Positions 39,408 to 47,316 of a DNA stretch of 64,000 nucleotides are shown here, in pieces. The position numbers were made by a program, and so were the translations under genes. The stretch is from Streptomyces sp. DH-12 (GTDB lineage Bacteria > Actinomycetota > Actinomycetes > Streptomycetales > Streptomycetaceae). The notes beneath the pieces were generated by a model that was given only the letters and a program-made list of their open reading frames with translations, did no database searches and was not told the DNA's origin. The stretch lies in NCBI RefSeq assembly GCF_002899455.1, contig NZ_PPFB01000001.1, forward strand, positions 248,001 to 312,000, given 5' to 3'. The number at the start of each line of letters is the position of its first letter. Position 1 is the stretch's first letter.

Positions 39408-40723
39408 CCACCCTGACCACCGCCGACACCAAGGCGCTCGTTCTCGACGCCGCCCGCCGTCACCACGCCGACCAGACGCGGTACCAGGAATTCGTCCCCG
39501 GCGTCACCGAGATCTGGCCCTCCGGCGCCGTCCTCGACGCCGACGACCGGCTGGCACTCGTGGAGGCCGCCCTCGACCTGAGGATCGCCGCGGGCGAGAG
39601 CAGCCGCACCTTCGAAACCCGCTTCGCCCGCCTGCACGGCCGCCGCAAGGCCCACCTGACCAACTCCGGCTCCTCCGCCAACCTCCTCGCCCTCACCGCC
39701 CTCACCTCGCCCACCCTCGGCGACCGGCGCCTGCGCCCGGGCGACGAGGTCATCACCGTCGCCGCCGGCTTCCCCACCACCGTCAACCCGATCATCCAGA
39801 ACGGCCTGGTCCCCGTCTTCGTCGACCTCGACCTCACCACGTACAACACCACCGCCGGCCGCGTCGCCGAGGCCATCGGCCCCCGAACCCGCGCCATCAT
39901 GATCGCCCACGCCCTCGGCAACCCCTTCGAGGCGGCGGAGATCGCCCAGCTCGCCGAGGAGCACGGCCTCTACCTCGTCGAGGACAACTGCGACGCCGTC
40001 GGCACCCGCTACGGCGGCCGGCTCACCGGCACCTTCGGCGACCTCAGCACCGTCAGCTTCTACCCCGCCCACCACCTCACCATGGGCGAGGGCGGCGTCG
40101 TGATGACCTCGCGGCCGCAGCTCGCCCGCGTCGTCGAATCACTCCGCGACTGGGGCCGCGACTGCTGGTGCGAACCCGGCCGCAACAACACCTGCTTCCG
40201 CCGGTTCGACTACCAGATGGGGACCCTGCCCCACGGCTACGACCACAAGTACATCTTCACGCACGTGGGCTACAACCTGAAGTCCACCGACCTCCAGGCC
40301 GCCCTCGGCCTCTCCCAGCTGGACAAACTCGACACCTTCACCGCGGCGCGCCGCCGCAACTGGCAGCGCCTGCGCGACGGACTCGACGGCACCCCGCACC
40401 TCCTGCTCCCCGAACCCACCCCCGGCAGCGAGCCGAGCTGGTTCGGCTTCGTCCTCACCGTCGACCCCCGCGCCCCCTTCGACCGCGCCGCCCTCACCGA
40501 CCACCTCGAACACCACAAGATCGGCACCCGCCGCCTCTTCGCGGGCAACCTCACCCGCCACCCCGCCTACGCGGGACGCGACTACCGCGTCGTCGGCGAC
40601 CTCGCCAACAGCGACATCGTCACCCAGCAGACCTTCTGGATCGGCGTCTACCCCGCCATCACCGAAGAGATGACGGACTACATGGTCGCCACCGTGCGCG
40701 ACTTCGTCCGGAGGAACACGTGA
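39404..40723 (+). CDS. NDP-4-keto-6-deoxyhexose 3-dehydrase (E1/SpnQ type, PLP/PMP and [2Fe-2S])
   Basis: A 439-residue enzyme of the DegT fold that removes the C-3 hydroxyl of an NDP-4-keto-6-deoxysugar. Two diagnostic features are visible. The PLP lysine is replaced by His in SFYPAHHLTMGEGG, as in E1. The iron–sulfur cysteine spacing is exact: Cys in EDNCDA, then X57, then C-W-C, then X7 and C, the C-X57-C-X1-C-X7-C signature of E1. Close relatives are SpnQ and UrdQ/LanQ-like enzymes, which act on 2-deoxy substrates. It needs electrons from a reductase or ferredoxin; none is encoded here, and SpnQ is known to use general cellular redox partners. The ATG overlaps the stop of the RmlA-like stub, and the gene overlaps the 2,3-dehydratase start by 4 nt. 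Confidence 0.93.
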   Translation: MTTLTTADTKALVLDAARRHHADQTRYQEFVPGVTEIWPSGAVLDADDRLALVEAALDLRIAAGESSRTFETRFARLHGRRKAHLTNSGSSANLLALTALTSPTLGDRRLRPGDEVITVAAGFPTTVNPIIQNGLVPVFVDLDLTTYNTTAGRVAEAIGPRTRAIMIAHALGNPFEAAEIAQLAEEHGLYLVEDNCDAVGTRYGGRLTGTFGDLSTVSFYPAHHLTMGEGGVVMTSRPQLARVVESLRDWGRDCWCEPGRNNTCFRRFDYQMGTLPHGYDHKYIFTHVGYNLKSTDLQAALGLSQLDKLDTFTAARRRNWQRLRDGLDGTPHLLLPEPTPGSEPSWFGFVLTVDPRAPFDRAALTDHLEHHKIGTRRLFAGNLTRHPAYAGRDYRVVGDLANSDIVTQQTFWIGVYPAITEEMTDYMVATVRDFVRRNT

Positions 40724-42141
40724 CCACCGCCCCGCCGGCCCCGCCCCGCCACGACCCCGGCCTCGCCGCCCGCCTCGCCCGCTCGGCCGCGTACACCGAG
40801 GAGGGCGCCCAGATGCGCACCGCCGAGGTCCCGGCCTGGCTCGCCGAGCGCCGCCGGGCCCACCGCTTCTCGGTCGAGCGCATCCCCTTCGCCGACCTCG
40901 ACCACTGGGAGTTCGACCCGGTCACCGGCAACCTCGGCCACCGCACCGGCCGCTTCTTCACCATCGAGGGGCTGAGCGTACGCGGCGGGGCGGGCCCCGT
41001 CCCCGAGTGGCGGCAACCCATCATCAGCCAGCCCGAGATCGGCCTCCTCGCCCTCCTCGCCCGGGAGATCGACGGCGTACTCCACTTCCTCCTCCAGGCC
41101 AAGATGGAGCCGGGCAACCCCAATCTCCTCCAGCTCTCCCCGACCGTCCAGGCGACCCGCTCCAACTACACCCGCGCCCACCGCGGCGCCCCCGTACGGC
41201 ACCTCGAAGACGTCCTCGGCCCCGACGGCACCCCCGGCTCCGGCCCCGGCCGCCGCGTCCTGGCCGACGTCCTCCAGTCCGAGCACGGCTCCTGGTTCCA
41301 CCAGAAGTACAACCGCAACACCCTCGTCGAGACCACCCACGACGTCCCGGCCCACCCCGACTTCTGCTGGCTCACCCTCGGCCAGCTCGGACGCCTCCTC
41401 CACCACGACAACCTCGTCAACATGGACACCCGCACCGTCCTCGCCTGCGCCCCGGTCGCCCACGGCCACGACCCGGACCGCGCACGCCACCGGGACACCG
41501 AACTGCTGTCCTGGCTCACCGGCGAACGCGCCCGTCACGAGGCCCGCGCCACCCTCGTCCCCCTCCGGGAGGTGACCGGCTGGCACCGGGGCGACCGCTC
41601 CATCGACCACCAGGCCGGCCGCCACTTCTCCGTCGTCGCCGTCTCCGTCGAGGCGGGCAGCCGCGAGGTCGGCGGCTGGACCCAGCCCCTCCTCGCGCCC
41701 GTCGGCACCGGTGTCACCGCCTTCCTCGCCCGCCGCATCGACGGCATCCCCCACCTCCTCGTCCAGGCCAGGGCCGAAGGCGGCATCCACGGGGGGATCG
41801 AACTGGGCCCCACCGTCCAGTGCACCCCGGGCAACTACGCCCATCTCCCCGAGGACGCCCGCCCGCCGTTCCTCGACACCGTCCTCGGCGCCGACCCCTC
41901 CCGCATCCGCTACCAGGCTGTGCACTCCGAGGAAGGCGGCCGCTTCCTCGGCGCCCTCAGCCGCTGCCTCGTCGTCGACTGCACGGCGGACGACGAGGCG
42001 ACCGCCCGCGCCGAACAGCTCCCCGGCTACCGCTGGGCCACCCCCGCCCAGCTCACCGCCCTCGCCCGGCACGGCCACTACCTCAACGTCCAGGCACGCA
42101 CCCTCCTGGCCTGCCTCACCACCGGGGCGGTCCGCTGGTGA
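40720..42141 (+). CDS. NDP-hexose 2,3-dehydratase (SpnO/TylX3 family)
   Basis: A 473-residue protein made of two homologous halves, as in all members of this family. Each half carries an FF(T/S) hexose-binding start, a W-Q/T-QP(I/L) motif, a GLLALL/GVTAFL…LLQAK/LVQAR core, and LSPTVQATRSNY or LGPTVQCTPGNY. It catalyses loss of water across C-2/C-3 of NDP-4-keto-6-deoxyglucose, the committed step to 2-deoxysugars; the unstable product is reduced by the partner 3-ketoreductase. GTG 40720 overlaps the preceding stop (gtga) and fits the family length of ~470–490 residues, so it is preferred over upstream in-frame starts that run inside the 3-dehydrase gene. It also overlaps the next gene by 4 nt. 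Confidence 0.93.
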   Translation: MTTAPPAPPRHDPGLAARLARSAAYTEEGAQMRTAEVPAWLAERRRAHRFSVERIPFADLDHWEFDPVTGNLGHRTGRFFTIEGLSVRGGAGPVPEWRQPIISQPEIGLLALLAREIDGVLHFLLQAKMEPGNPNLLQLSPTVQATRSNYTRAHRGAPVRHLEDVLGPDGTPGSGPGRRVLADVLQSEHGSWFHQKYNRNTLVETTHDVPAHPDFCWLTLGQLGRLLHHDNLVNMDTRTVLACAPVAHGHDPDRARHRDTELLSWLTGERARHEARATLVPLREVTGWHRGDRSIDHQAGRHFSVVAVSVEAGSREVGGWTQPLLAPVGTGVTAFLARRIDGIPHLLVQARAEGGIHGGIELGPTVQCTPGNYAHLPEDARPPFLDTVLGADPSRIRYQAVHSEEGGRFLGALSRCLVVDCTADDEATARAEQLPGYRWATPAQLTALARHGHYLNVQARTLLACLTTGAVRW

Positions 42142-43142
42142 CCCGCCGCCCCGCCCCGCTGCGGATCGGCGTCCTCGGCTGCGCGGAGATCGCCCGCCGC
42201 CGCATGCTCCCCGCCTTCGCCGCCTGCCCGGACACCCACCTCACCGCGGTCGCCAGCCGGGACCCGGAACGGGCCCGCGCCACCGCCGAGCCCTACGGCG
42301 CCCGGCCCGTCCACGGCTACCAGGACCTCCTCGAACAGGACGACGTCGACGCCGTCTACGTACCGCTGCCCGCCGCCCTCCACCGCACCTGGGTCGAAGC
42401 CGCCCTCCGCTGCGGCAAGCACGTCCTCGCGGAGAAGCCCCTCACCACCGACGACCGCGCCACCGCCCGGCTCCTGCGCCTCGCCCGCGACCGCGGACTG
42501 GCCCTCGCCGAGAACACCATGTTCGTCCACCACCCGCAGCACACCGCCGTACGCGAACTCGTCGACGCCGGCGCCATCGGCGAACTGCGTTCCCTGCGCG
42601 CCGAGTTCAGCGTCCCCCGCTTCCCCGCCGGAGACATCCGCCACCAGCCGGGACTGGGCGGCGGCGCGCTGTGGGACACGGGTGTCTACCCCGTCCGGGC
42701 CGCGCTCCACCTTCTGGGGCCGCAGCTGCAGGCCGTCGGCGCCGTCCTCACCGAGGACCCCGCACTCGGCGTCGACACCCACGGCGCCGCCCTCCTGCGC
42801 ACCCCCTCGGGAACCACCGCCCACCTCTCCTTCGGCCTCGACCACGGCTACGCCTCGGTCTACGAACTCTGCGGCAGCCGGGGCCGCCTCACCGTCGACC
42901 GCGCCTTCACCCCGCCCGCCGACCATCCGCCCCTGCTGCGGATCGAGACCCGAGAGGGCCGCCGCGACATCCGGCTCGACCCCTTCGACCAGGTGGCCGC
43001 CGCCGTCGCCGCCTTCGCCGAGGCCGCCGCCACCGGCGCCCCGCCCGACCCGGCCACCCTGCGCCAGGCAGGCCTCCTCGCCGCCGTGCGCGCCCTCGCC
43101 ACCCCCTCCGACCCGACCGCCGTCCCTACCCGCAGGAGCTGA
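42138..43142 (+). CDS. NDP-hexose 3-ketoreductase (Gfo/Idh/MocA family)
   Basis: A 334-residue oxidoreductase. The N-terminal Rossmann motif GVLGCAEIARRRML and the catalytic-site lysine in GKHVLAEKPLTTD mark the Gfo/Idh/MocA family. GGGALWDTGVYPV in the C-terminal domain is typical of the sugar 3-ketoreductases that work with 2,3-dehydratases (SpnN, UrdT and TylC1 type). The role is NADPH-dependent reduction of NDP-3,4-diketo-2,6-dideoxyhexose at C-3. GTG 42138 overlaps the previous stop, and the next gene begins 2 nt after its TGA, so the four enzymes and the transferase are tightly coupled. The C-3 stereochemistry it sets is lost again through the 3-dehydrase. Confidence 0.92.
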   Translation: MTRRPAPLRIGVLGCAEIARRRMLPAFAACPDTHLTAVASRDPERARATAEPYGARPVHGYQDLLEQDDVDAVYVPLPAALHRTWVEAALRCGKHVLAEKPLTTDDRATARLLRLARDRGLALAENTMFVHHPQHTAVRELVDAGAIGELRSLRAEFSVPRFPAGDIRHQPGLGGGALWDTGVYPVRAALHLLGPQLQAVGAVLTEDPALGVDTHGAALLRTPSGTTAHLSFGLDHGYASVYELCGSRGRLTVDRAFTPPADHPPLLRIETREGRRDIRLDPFDQVAAAVAAFAEAAATGAPPDPATLRQAGLLAAVRALATPSDPTAVPTRRS

Positions 43143-43144
43143 CC

Positions 43145-44410
43145 ATGCGCGTTCTCTTCGTCACCGTGCCGCTGGCGAGCCACGTCTACCCGAGCGTGTC
43201 CCTCGCCCACGCACTCCAGTCGGCCGGGCACGAGGTCCGCCTCGCCTCCAAACCCGGCGTCGAGGATCTCATCACCGGCTGCGGCCTGCACGCCGTCACG
43301 GTCGGCATACCCGCCGACGAGGACCACCTCCACGAGGGCCAGGTGCCGATCGACGCCCTCGCCCTCGACCCCCAGGACGACGAGAGCTGGCGCTCGGTAC
43401 GCCGCTACCTGACCCCCCGCATCGTCTCCGCCAACTTCCGCGCCGAGGACGGCCGAGGACGCGGAGGCGTCGTCGAGGACCTCGTCGCGTACTGCCGCGG
43501 CTGGCGTCCCGACCTGGTCCTGTGGGACCCCGCCTTCCCCGCGGCCGCCATCGCGGCACGCGCGAGCGGCGCCGAACACGGCCGCCTCCTGTGGGCCCTC
43601 GACACCGTCGGCCACATCCGTCATCGGACCCGCGAGGAACTCGGCGAGGGCGCCGCCCTCGAACGGGACCCCCTGGTCGCCGCGATGCTCCCCGCCCTCG
43701 AACGCTACGGCGTCGACTTCGGCGAGGACCTCCTCCTGGGACGATGGAGCCTGGACCCGGTTCCCCCGGGCGCCCAGCTCCCCGCCCCCGGCCACACGTA
43801 CCACCCGATGCGCATCGTCCCCTACACCGGCTCCGCCGTGGAGCCCGAATGGCTGCGCACCCCGCCCGCCCGCCCCCGCGTCTGCCTCACCTACGGCGCC
43901 TCCGTGCGCGGATACGCCCCCCGCTTCGCCACCGTGCCCCTCCCCGTCCTCATGGAGGCGTTCGCCGGCATGGACATCGAGGTCGTCGCCACCCTCAACG
44001 ACGAGGAGATCGCGGAGGCGGGCCCCATCCCCGCCAACGTCAGGACCGTCGACTACGTCCCGTTCACCCAGCTCCTGCCCACCTGCTCGGCCATCGTCTA
44101 CCAGGGCGGCGACGGCACCTTCGGCTGCGCCGCCCCCCAGAGCCTGCCCCAGCTGATCAACCTGTCCCCGAAGTGGGGCGAGCTCGCGGTCGCCCAGTAC
44201 GTGGAGAGCAGGGGTGCGGGCCTCGTCGTCGACCGGGAAGGCGCCACCGCCGAGTCGGTCCGCGACCAGCTCCACCGCATCCTCACCGAGCCCGCCTTCC
44301 GCAAGGGCGCCGAGGAAGTGTGCCGCGAGATCACCGCCATGCCCACCCCGCACGCCGTCGTGCCCCTCCTCGAGGAACTGGCGAAGGGGCCCGTCCGGCC
44401 GAGCGCCTGA
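43145..44410 (+). CDS. Polyketide glycosyltransferase (DesVII/EryCIII-like, GT1)
   Basis: A 421-residue GT-B glycosyltransferase of the antibiotic macrolide group. The N-terminus VPLASHVYPSVSLAHAL contains the likely catalytic His13; the central TPPARPRVCLTYG and a C-terminal donor-binding segment are present. In that segment the usual HHGG(A/P)G motif reads YQGGDGT, so both histidines near the donor phosphates are replaced. It is last in the sugar operon and is inferred to attach the 4-amino-tetradeoxy sugar to the polyketide. Many transferases of this branch need a P450-like helper (DesVIII, EryCII); no such gene is in the window, so it may be independent or the helper lies elsewhere. It converges on the NmrA-like gene across a shared terminator. 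Confidence 0.9.
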   Translation: MRVLFVTVPLASHVYPSVSLAHALQSAGHEVRLASKPGVEDLITGCGLHAVTVGIPADEDHLHEGQVPIDALALDPQDDESWRSVRRYLTPRIVSANFRAEDGRGRGGVVEDLVAYCRGWRPDLVLWDPAFPAAAIAARASGAEHGRLLWALDTVGHIRHRTREELGEGAALERDPLVAAMLPALERYGVDFGEDLLLGRWSLDPVPPGAQLPAPGHTYHPMRIVPYTGSAVEPEWLRTPPARPRVCLTYGASVRGYAPRFATVPLPVLMEAFAGMDIEVVATLNDEEIAEAGPIPANVRTVDYVPFTQLLPTCSAIVYQGGDGTFGCAAPQSLPQLINLSPKWGELAVAQYVESRGAGLVVDREGATAESVRDQLHRILTEPAFRKGAEEVCREITAMPTPHAVVPLLEELAKGPVRPSA

Positions 44411-44441
44411 CGGCCCGCCGGACGACGCCGGCAAGGCACAT

Positions 44442-44483
44442 CACGGGCGCCGGGCCCCTTCGCGAAAGAGCCCGGCGCCCGTG
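44442..44483. terminator. Bidirectional terminator between convergent genes
   Basis: Perfect 14-bp arms with a 14-nt loop, placed 31 nt after the glycosyltransferase stop and 19 nt before the end of the convergent NmrA-like gene. Either strand can form it. Confidence 0.8.
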
Positions 44484-44502
44484 CCCTCACCGCCCCACCG
44501 GC

Positions 44503-45357
44503 TCATCCCGCGAACGCGCCCCGGTGCTCCTGCGCCCACGTCCGGAAGGGCCGCGCCGGTGTGCCGGTCACCGAGCGCACCGTGTCCACGACCTCGGCCT
44601 TCGCCCCGTCCCGCTGCCGGAGGGCGCCGGCCAGGAGAGCCTCCGCCACCGGCTCCGGATGGCGTGCCCTCAGGGCCGCGCGCGCCCTCTCGGGGCTCAG
44701 CTCCTCGAACCGCAGGGGGACTTCGAGCACCCGGCCGAGCTGTTCCGTCTGCTCGACCGGGGTGACGGCCGCCGGCCCGGTCAGCGTGTGCGCCCGGCCG
44801 GCGTGCCCGGCCTCGGTCAGCGTCCGCACGGCCACCTCCGCGATGTCACGAGGATCGACACAGGCGTTGGCCGACGTCCCGTACAGCGCCCTGACCACCC
44901 GTTCCGAGCGGACGGACGCCGCCCAGGACAGCGCGTTGCTCATGAAGGAGCGCGGGCGCAACAGTGTCCACTCCATGCCGCTGTCCCGCAGCAACTCCTC
45001 GTTGGCGCGCTGCCAACGGGTGATCAGGTCGTCGGCCAGCGGATCGAGCACGGCAGCCGCCGACAGCTTCACCACGCGCTCCACCCCGGCCTCGCGGGCG
45101 GCCCGCAGAAACCGCGCGTCGTCGTCCCCGCCGACCCGGCTGGTCACCAGGAACGCCGTCCGCACGCCCACCAGCGCCCGCCCGAGCGATCCGGCGTCCC
45201 CGTAGTCGGCGATGACGGTCTCATGGACCGAACCCGCCGGTCCCTTCGCGACGCCCGTCGCGGGGCCCCTGGTCATCAGGCGCGCGCGCACCCCCTCGGG
45301 CAACCGTCGTACGACCTCGCGGCCCACCGTCCCCGTCGCGCCGGTCACCAGGATCAT
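44503..45357 (-). CDS. NmrA-like / NAD(P)-binding SDR-type protein
   Basis: A 284-residue protein beginning MILVTGATGTVGREVV, the GxxGxxG dinucleotide-binding motif of atypical short-chain dehydrogenases (NmrA/HSCARG group). The later WTLLRPRSFMSN and DPRDIAEVAVRTL are group landmarks. The usual YxxxK catalytic pair is not obvious, as expected for this group, whose members bind NAD(P) and act as redox sensors or quinone or sugar reductases. ATG 45357 is chosen because the dinucleotide motif starts there; the frame runs further upstream without family-like sequence. It lies between the sugar operon and the transposon and points toward the cluster. Its role is unknown, and it may mark the cluster edge. 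Confidence 0.8.
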   Translation of the reverse strand: MILVTGATGTVGREVVRRLPEGVRARLMTRGPATGVAKGPAGSVHETVIADYGDAGSLGRALVGVRTAFLVTSRVGGDDDARFLRAAREAGVERVVKLSAAAVLDPLADDLITRWQRANEELLRDSGMEWTLLRPRSFMSNALSWAASVRSERVVRALYGTSANACVDPRDIAEVAVRTLTEAGHAGRAHTLTGPAAVTPVEQTEQLGRVLEVPLRFEELSPERARAALRARHPEPVAEALLAGALRQRDGAKAEVVDTVRSVTGTPARPFRTWAQEHRGAFAG

Positions 45358-45408
45358 CGAGCGCCCCCGTTCCGCTTCCGGTCCGCCGGCAGGCGCACCC
45401 GGACCGTA

Positions 45409-45414
45409 AATATA
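45409..45414 (-). promoter_or_regulatory. Possible -10 element of the NmrA-like gene
   Basis: On the minus strand this reads tatatt, in a short AT-rich island (taaatatac) ~50 nt upstream of the start codon. The matching -35 (cttccg) is weak. The rest of 45358–45713 shows no gene. Confidence 0.35.
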
Positions 45415-45713
45415 CCGGCTGGGCGGTTTCCCGGAAGTCCGGCGGTACCTGTCACGGTCCTGGCCGCGGTCGCCGAGCACCACGTCCGTGCTGCGGTGGT
45501 TCTCCACACGCGGCGCGACTCCACCGTCCGTCGTCACCCGGGAGCCGCTTCCTCGCACTCCGTCCCGACCTTCTGGAGACACGACTCCTCCGCTCCGGAG
45601 GCAGCCGGGGCGGCGCGGGTCCGACGGACCGCCTCCGCTCCCGCTCCGCCCGGCGGCCGCGTCACGGCCGGGATCCACGGGCCGGCACGGCGCCCCACCG
45701 CCCCACCGGGCAC

Positions 45714-45755
45714 GGCCCTGTTCCCGTACGGCTACGGCGAACAGACGTGCAGTGC
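45714..45755. repeat. Terminal inverted repeat of transposon A, left
   Basis: Begins ggccctgttcccgtacggct and matches the reverse complement of 51811–51852 and 57781–57822 at roughly 35 of 42 positions, with a shared core ctacggcgaac. The similarity to the 57781 end continues inward (the gatgctc region and the resolution site). Confidence 0.7.
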
Positions 45756-45810
45756 GGGTGATGCTCCGGGCCGGACTTCCCGGCCGCTGACAGGCCGCCG
45801 GTGTGGTCCC

Positions 45811-45836
45811 GCGGCAGATACCGGATCCACTGCGGC
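45811..45836. other. Degenerate internal resolution site of transposon A
   Basis: Aligns with the palindromic site at 57631–57659 of transposon B: the accgg centre and one arm (atccactgcggc) survive with two changes, while the other arm has lost 3 nt. The tyrosine recombinase gene that sits next to this site in B is absent here. Confidence 0.55.
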
Positions 45837-45878
45837 TCACAAGTCGACCTCGCGGCTGTTTGCTCCCTGTCTCCTCGG

Positions 45879-46505
45879 TCACACGCTCTCTTCCCGACGG
45901 ACGGAGAAGGCGCCCGCGGCAGCCGCCAGGACTGCCGCTTCCGCGGCCCGTTCCGGGAGTTGCGGGTCCGGATCGGCACGCAGGAGCACCAGCTGGTGGT
46001 AGAGCGGCGCCGTGGCGGCGATCAGCAGGCTCCGCGCGTCCGTGTGCCGTGCGGGGAGTTCACCGCGCTCGATGGCGCGCTCGACGAGGATCTCGCACTG
46101 GGCGTACCGGTCCGTCCACACCTTCGTCTGGGCCCGCGCTGCCTGTTCGGAGTGGAACGAGGCGGCCATCAGGGCGACGGCGAGCGACGGCTGTACGACC
46201 AGGGATTCCTGGATCTCCTGGTTGAGGGCCGTCAGATCGCCGCGCAGGGAGCCGGTGTCCGGCGGCTGCCAGTCGATCTCGCCGGCGGCGTCGATGACGT
46301 CGACGAGCAGGCCGCCGACATCGCGCCAACGCCGGTAGACCGTGGCGCGGTGCACTCCGGCCCGCGTCGCGACGCCCTCCATCGTGAGTCCTTCGTGACC
46401 GCCTTCAGCGAGTTCGGCGCGCACCGCGTCGAGAACCTGGGCGCGGATGCGGGCGGTGCGACCGCCCGGACGGCGGTCCGGCGTCGTGTCCAGTGGGTCT
46501 GTCAT
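45879..46505 (-). CDS. TetR-family repressor (copy A)
   Basis: A 208-residue TetR regulator. The N-terminal helix-turn-helix (residues ~20–65: GLTMEGVATRAGVHRATVYRRW) is intact; the C-terminal ligand domain resembles the TetR_C group with LVVQPSLAVALMAASF. ATG 46505 is preferred over the in-frame TTG two codons upstream. It is divergent from the acetyltransferase–glycosyltransferase pair, with a 14-bp palindrome (46559–46572) between them. The inferred role is drug-responsive repression of that pair and itself. Copy B at 55716–56342 is nearly identical, so two regulators may act on both operators. Confidence 0.9.
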   Translation of the reverse strand: MTDPLDTTPDRRPGGRTARIRAQVLDAVRAELAEGGHEGLTMEGVATRAGVHRATVYRRWRDVGGLLVDVIDAAGEIDWQPPDTGSLRGDLTALNQEIQESLVVQPSLAVALMAASFHSEQAARAQTKVWTDRYAQCEILVERAIERGELPARHTDARSLLIAATAPLYHQLVLLRADPDPQLPERAAEAAVLAAAAGAFSVRREESV

Positions 46506-46558
46506 CGGCAATCAGTATCCGGTTGATCAAGGCGGCAGGGCCGTGCCAGCATCTTAAC

Positions 46559-46572
46559 GCGACAGTTGTCGC
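46559..46572. promoter_or_regulatory. Predicted TetR operator (copy A)
   Basis: Perfect palindrome gcgacagttgtcgc (6-bp arms, 2-nt centre) in the 96-bp gap between the divergent TetR and acetyltransferase genes, next to AT-richer promoter-like sequence (atcttaac and taggtt). Placement and symmetry fit a TetR-type operator. Confidence 0.65.
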
Positions 46573-46601
46573 ACTAGGTTCGCCAGAGAGGAACCGCATC
46601 C

Positions 46602-47258
46602 GTGATGCCGCCCGTTCCCGCTGACCCCACCGTGCTCCACCCGATGCCCGAGCACCCGCGCGTGGTTCTGCTCAAGCCGCTGGTGACGTCGCCGTTGATC
46701 GAGGTCGGTGACTTCTCCTACTACGACGATCCGGACGACCCGACCGCGTTCGAGACGCGCAACGTCCTCTACCACTACGGTCCCGAGCGGCTTGTCATCG
46801 GCAAGTACTGCGCGCTGGGGACGGGCACCCGGTTCCTCATGAACGGCGCCAACCACCGCATGGACGGCCCTTCCACCTTCCCGTTCCCCACCATGGGGGG
46901 TTCCTGGGCGGAGCACTTCGACCTGATCACCGACCTGCCCGGCCGGGGCGACACGGTCGTCGGCAACGACGTGTGGTTCGGCCACGGCGCCACGGTCATG
47001 CCCGGCGTACGCATCGGCCACGGCGCGATCATCGCCGCCGGCGCCGTGGTCACCGGCGACGTCCCCGACTACGGCATCGTCGGCGGCAACCCCGCCCGGC
47101 TCATCCGCACCCGCTACGACGCCGCGGACATCGCCCGGCTCCTCGCCGTGGCGTGGTGGGACTGGCCCGTGCAGCACATCACCAGGCAGGTACGGACGAT
47201 CATGTCGGGGACCGTCGCCGACCTGGAGGAGGCCGCCGCGCAGATCGCCCGGCCCTGA
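46602..47258 (+). CDS. Xenobiotic (Vat/CatB-type) O-acetyltransferase (copy A)
   Basis: A 218-residue left-handed beta-helix acyltransferase. Hexapeptide-repeat signatures are clear ([62 protein letters not shown]). The catalytic His of the streptogramin/chloramphenicol acetyltransferase group is His85 in [15 protein letters not shown]. It uses acetyl-CoA to acetylate a hydroxyl on a drug-like molecule. GTG 46602 has an aggaa site 9 nt upstream; ATG 46605 is the alternative. Together with the next gene it forms a two-gene modification cassette under the TetR-type regulator, inside a transposon. The substrate cannot be read from the sequence. It is not an NDP-sugar enzyme of the PKS pathway as far as can be seen. 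Confidence 0.88.
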   Translation: MMPPVPADPTVLHPMPEHPRVVLLKPLVTSPLIEVGDFSYYDDPDDPTAFETRNVLYHYGPERLVIGKYCALGTGTRFLMNGANHRMDGPSTFPFPTMGGSWAEHFDLITDLPGRGDTVVGNDVWFGHGATVMPGVRIGHGAIIAAGAVVTGDVPDYGIVGGNPARLIRTRYDAADIARLLAVAWWDWPVQHITRQVRTIMSGTVADLEEAAAQIARP

Positions 47259-47316
47259 CGCCGCGTCCTCGCCACACCGCCCGCACCCGTCCCGCGCCAG
47301 AAACGAGTGATCGCCC

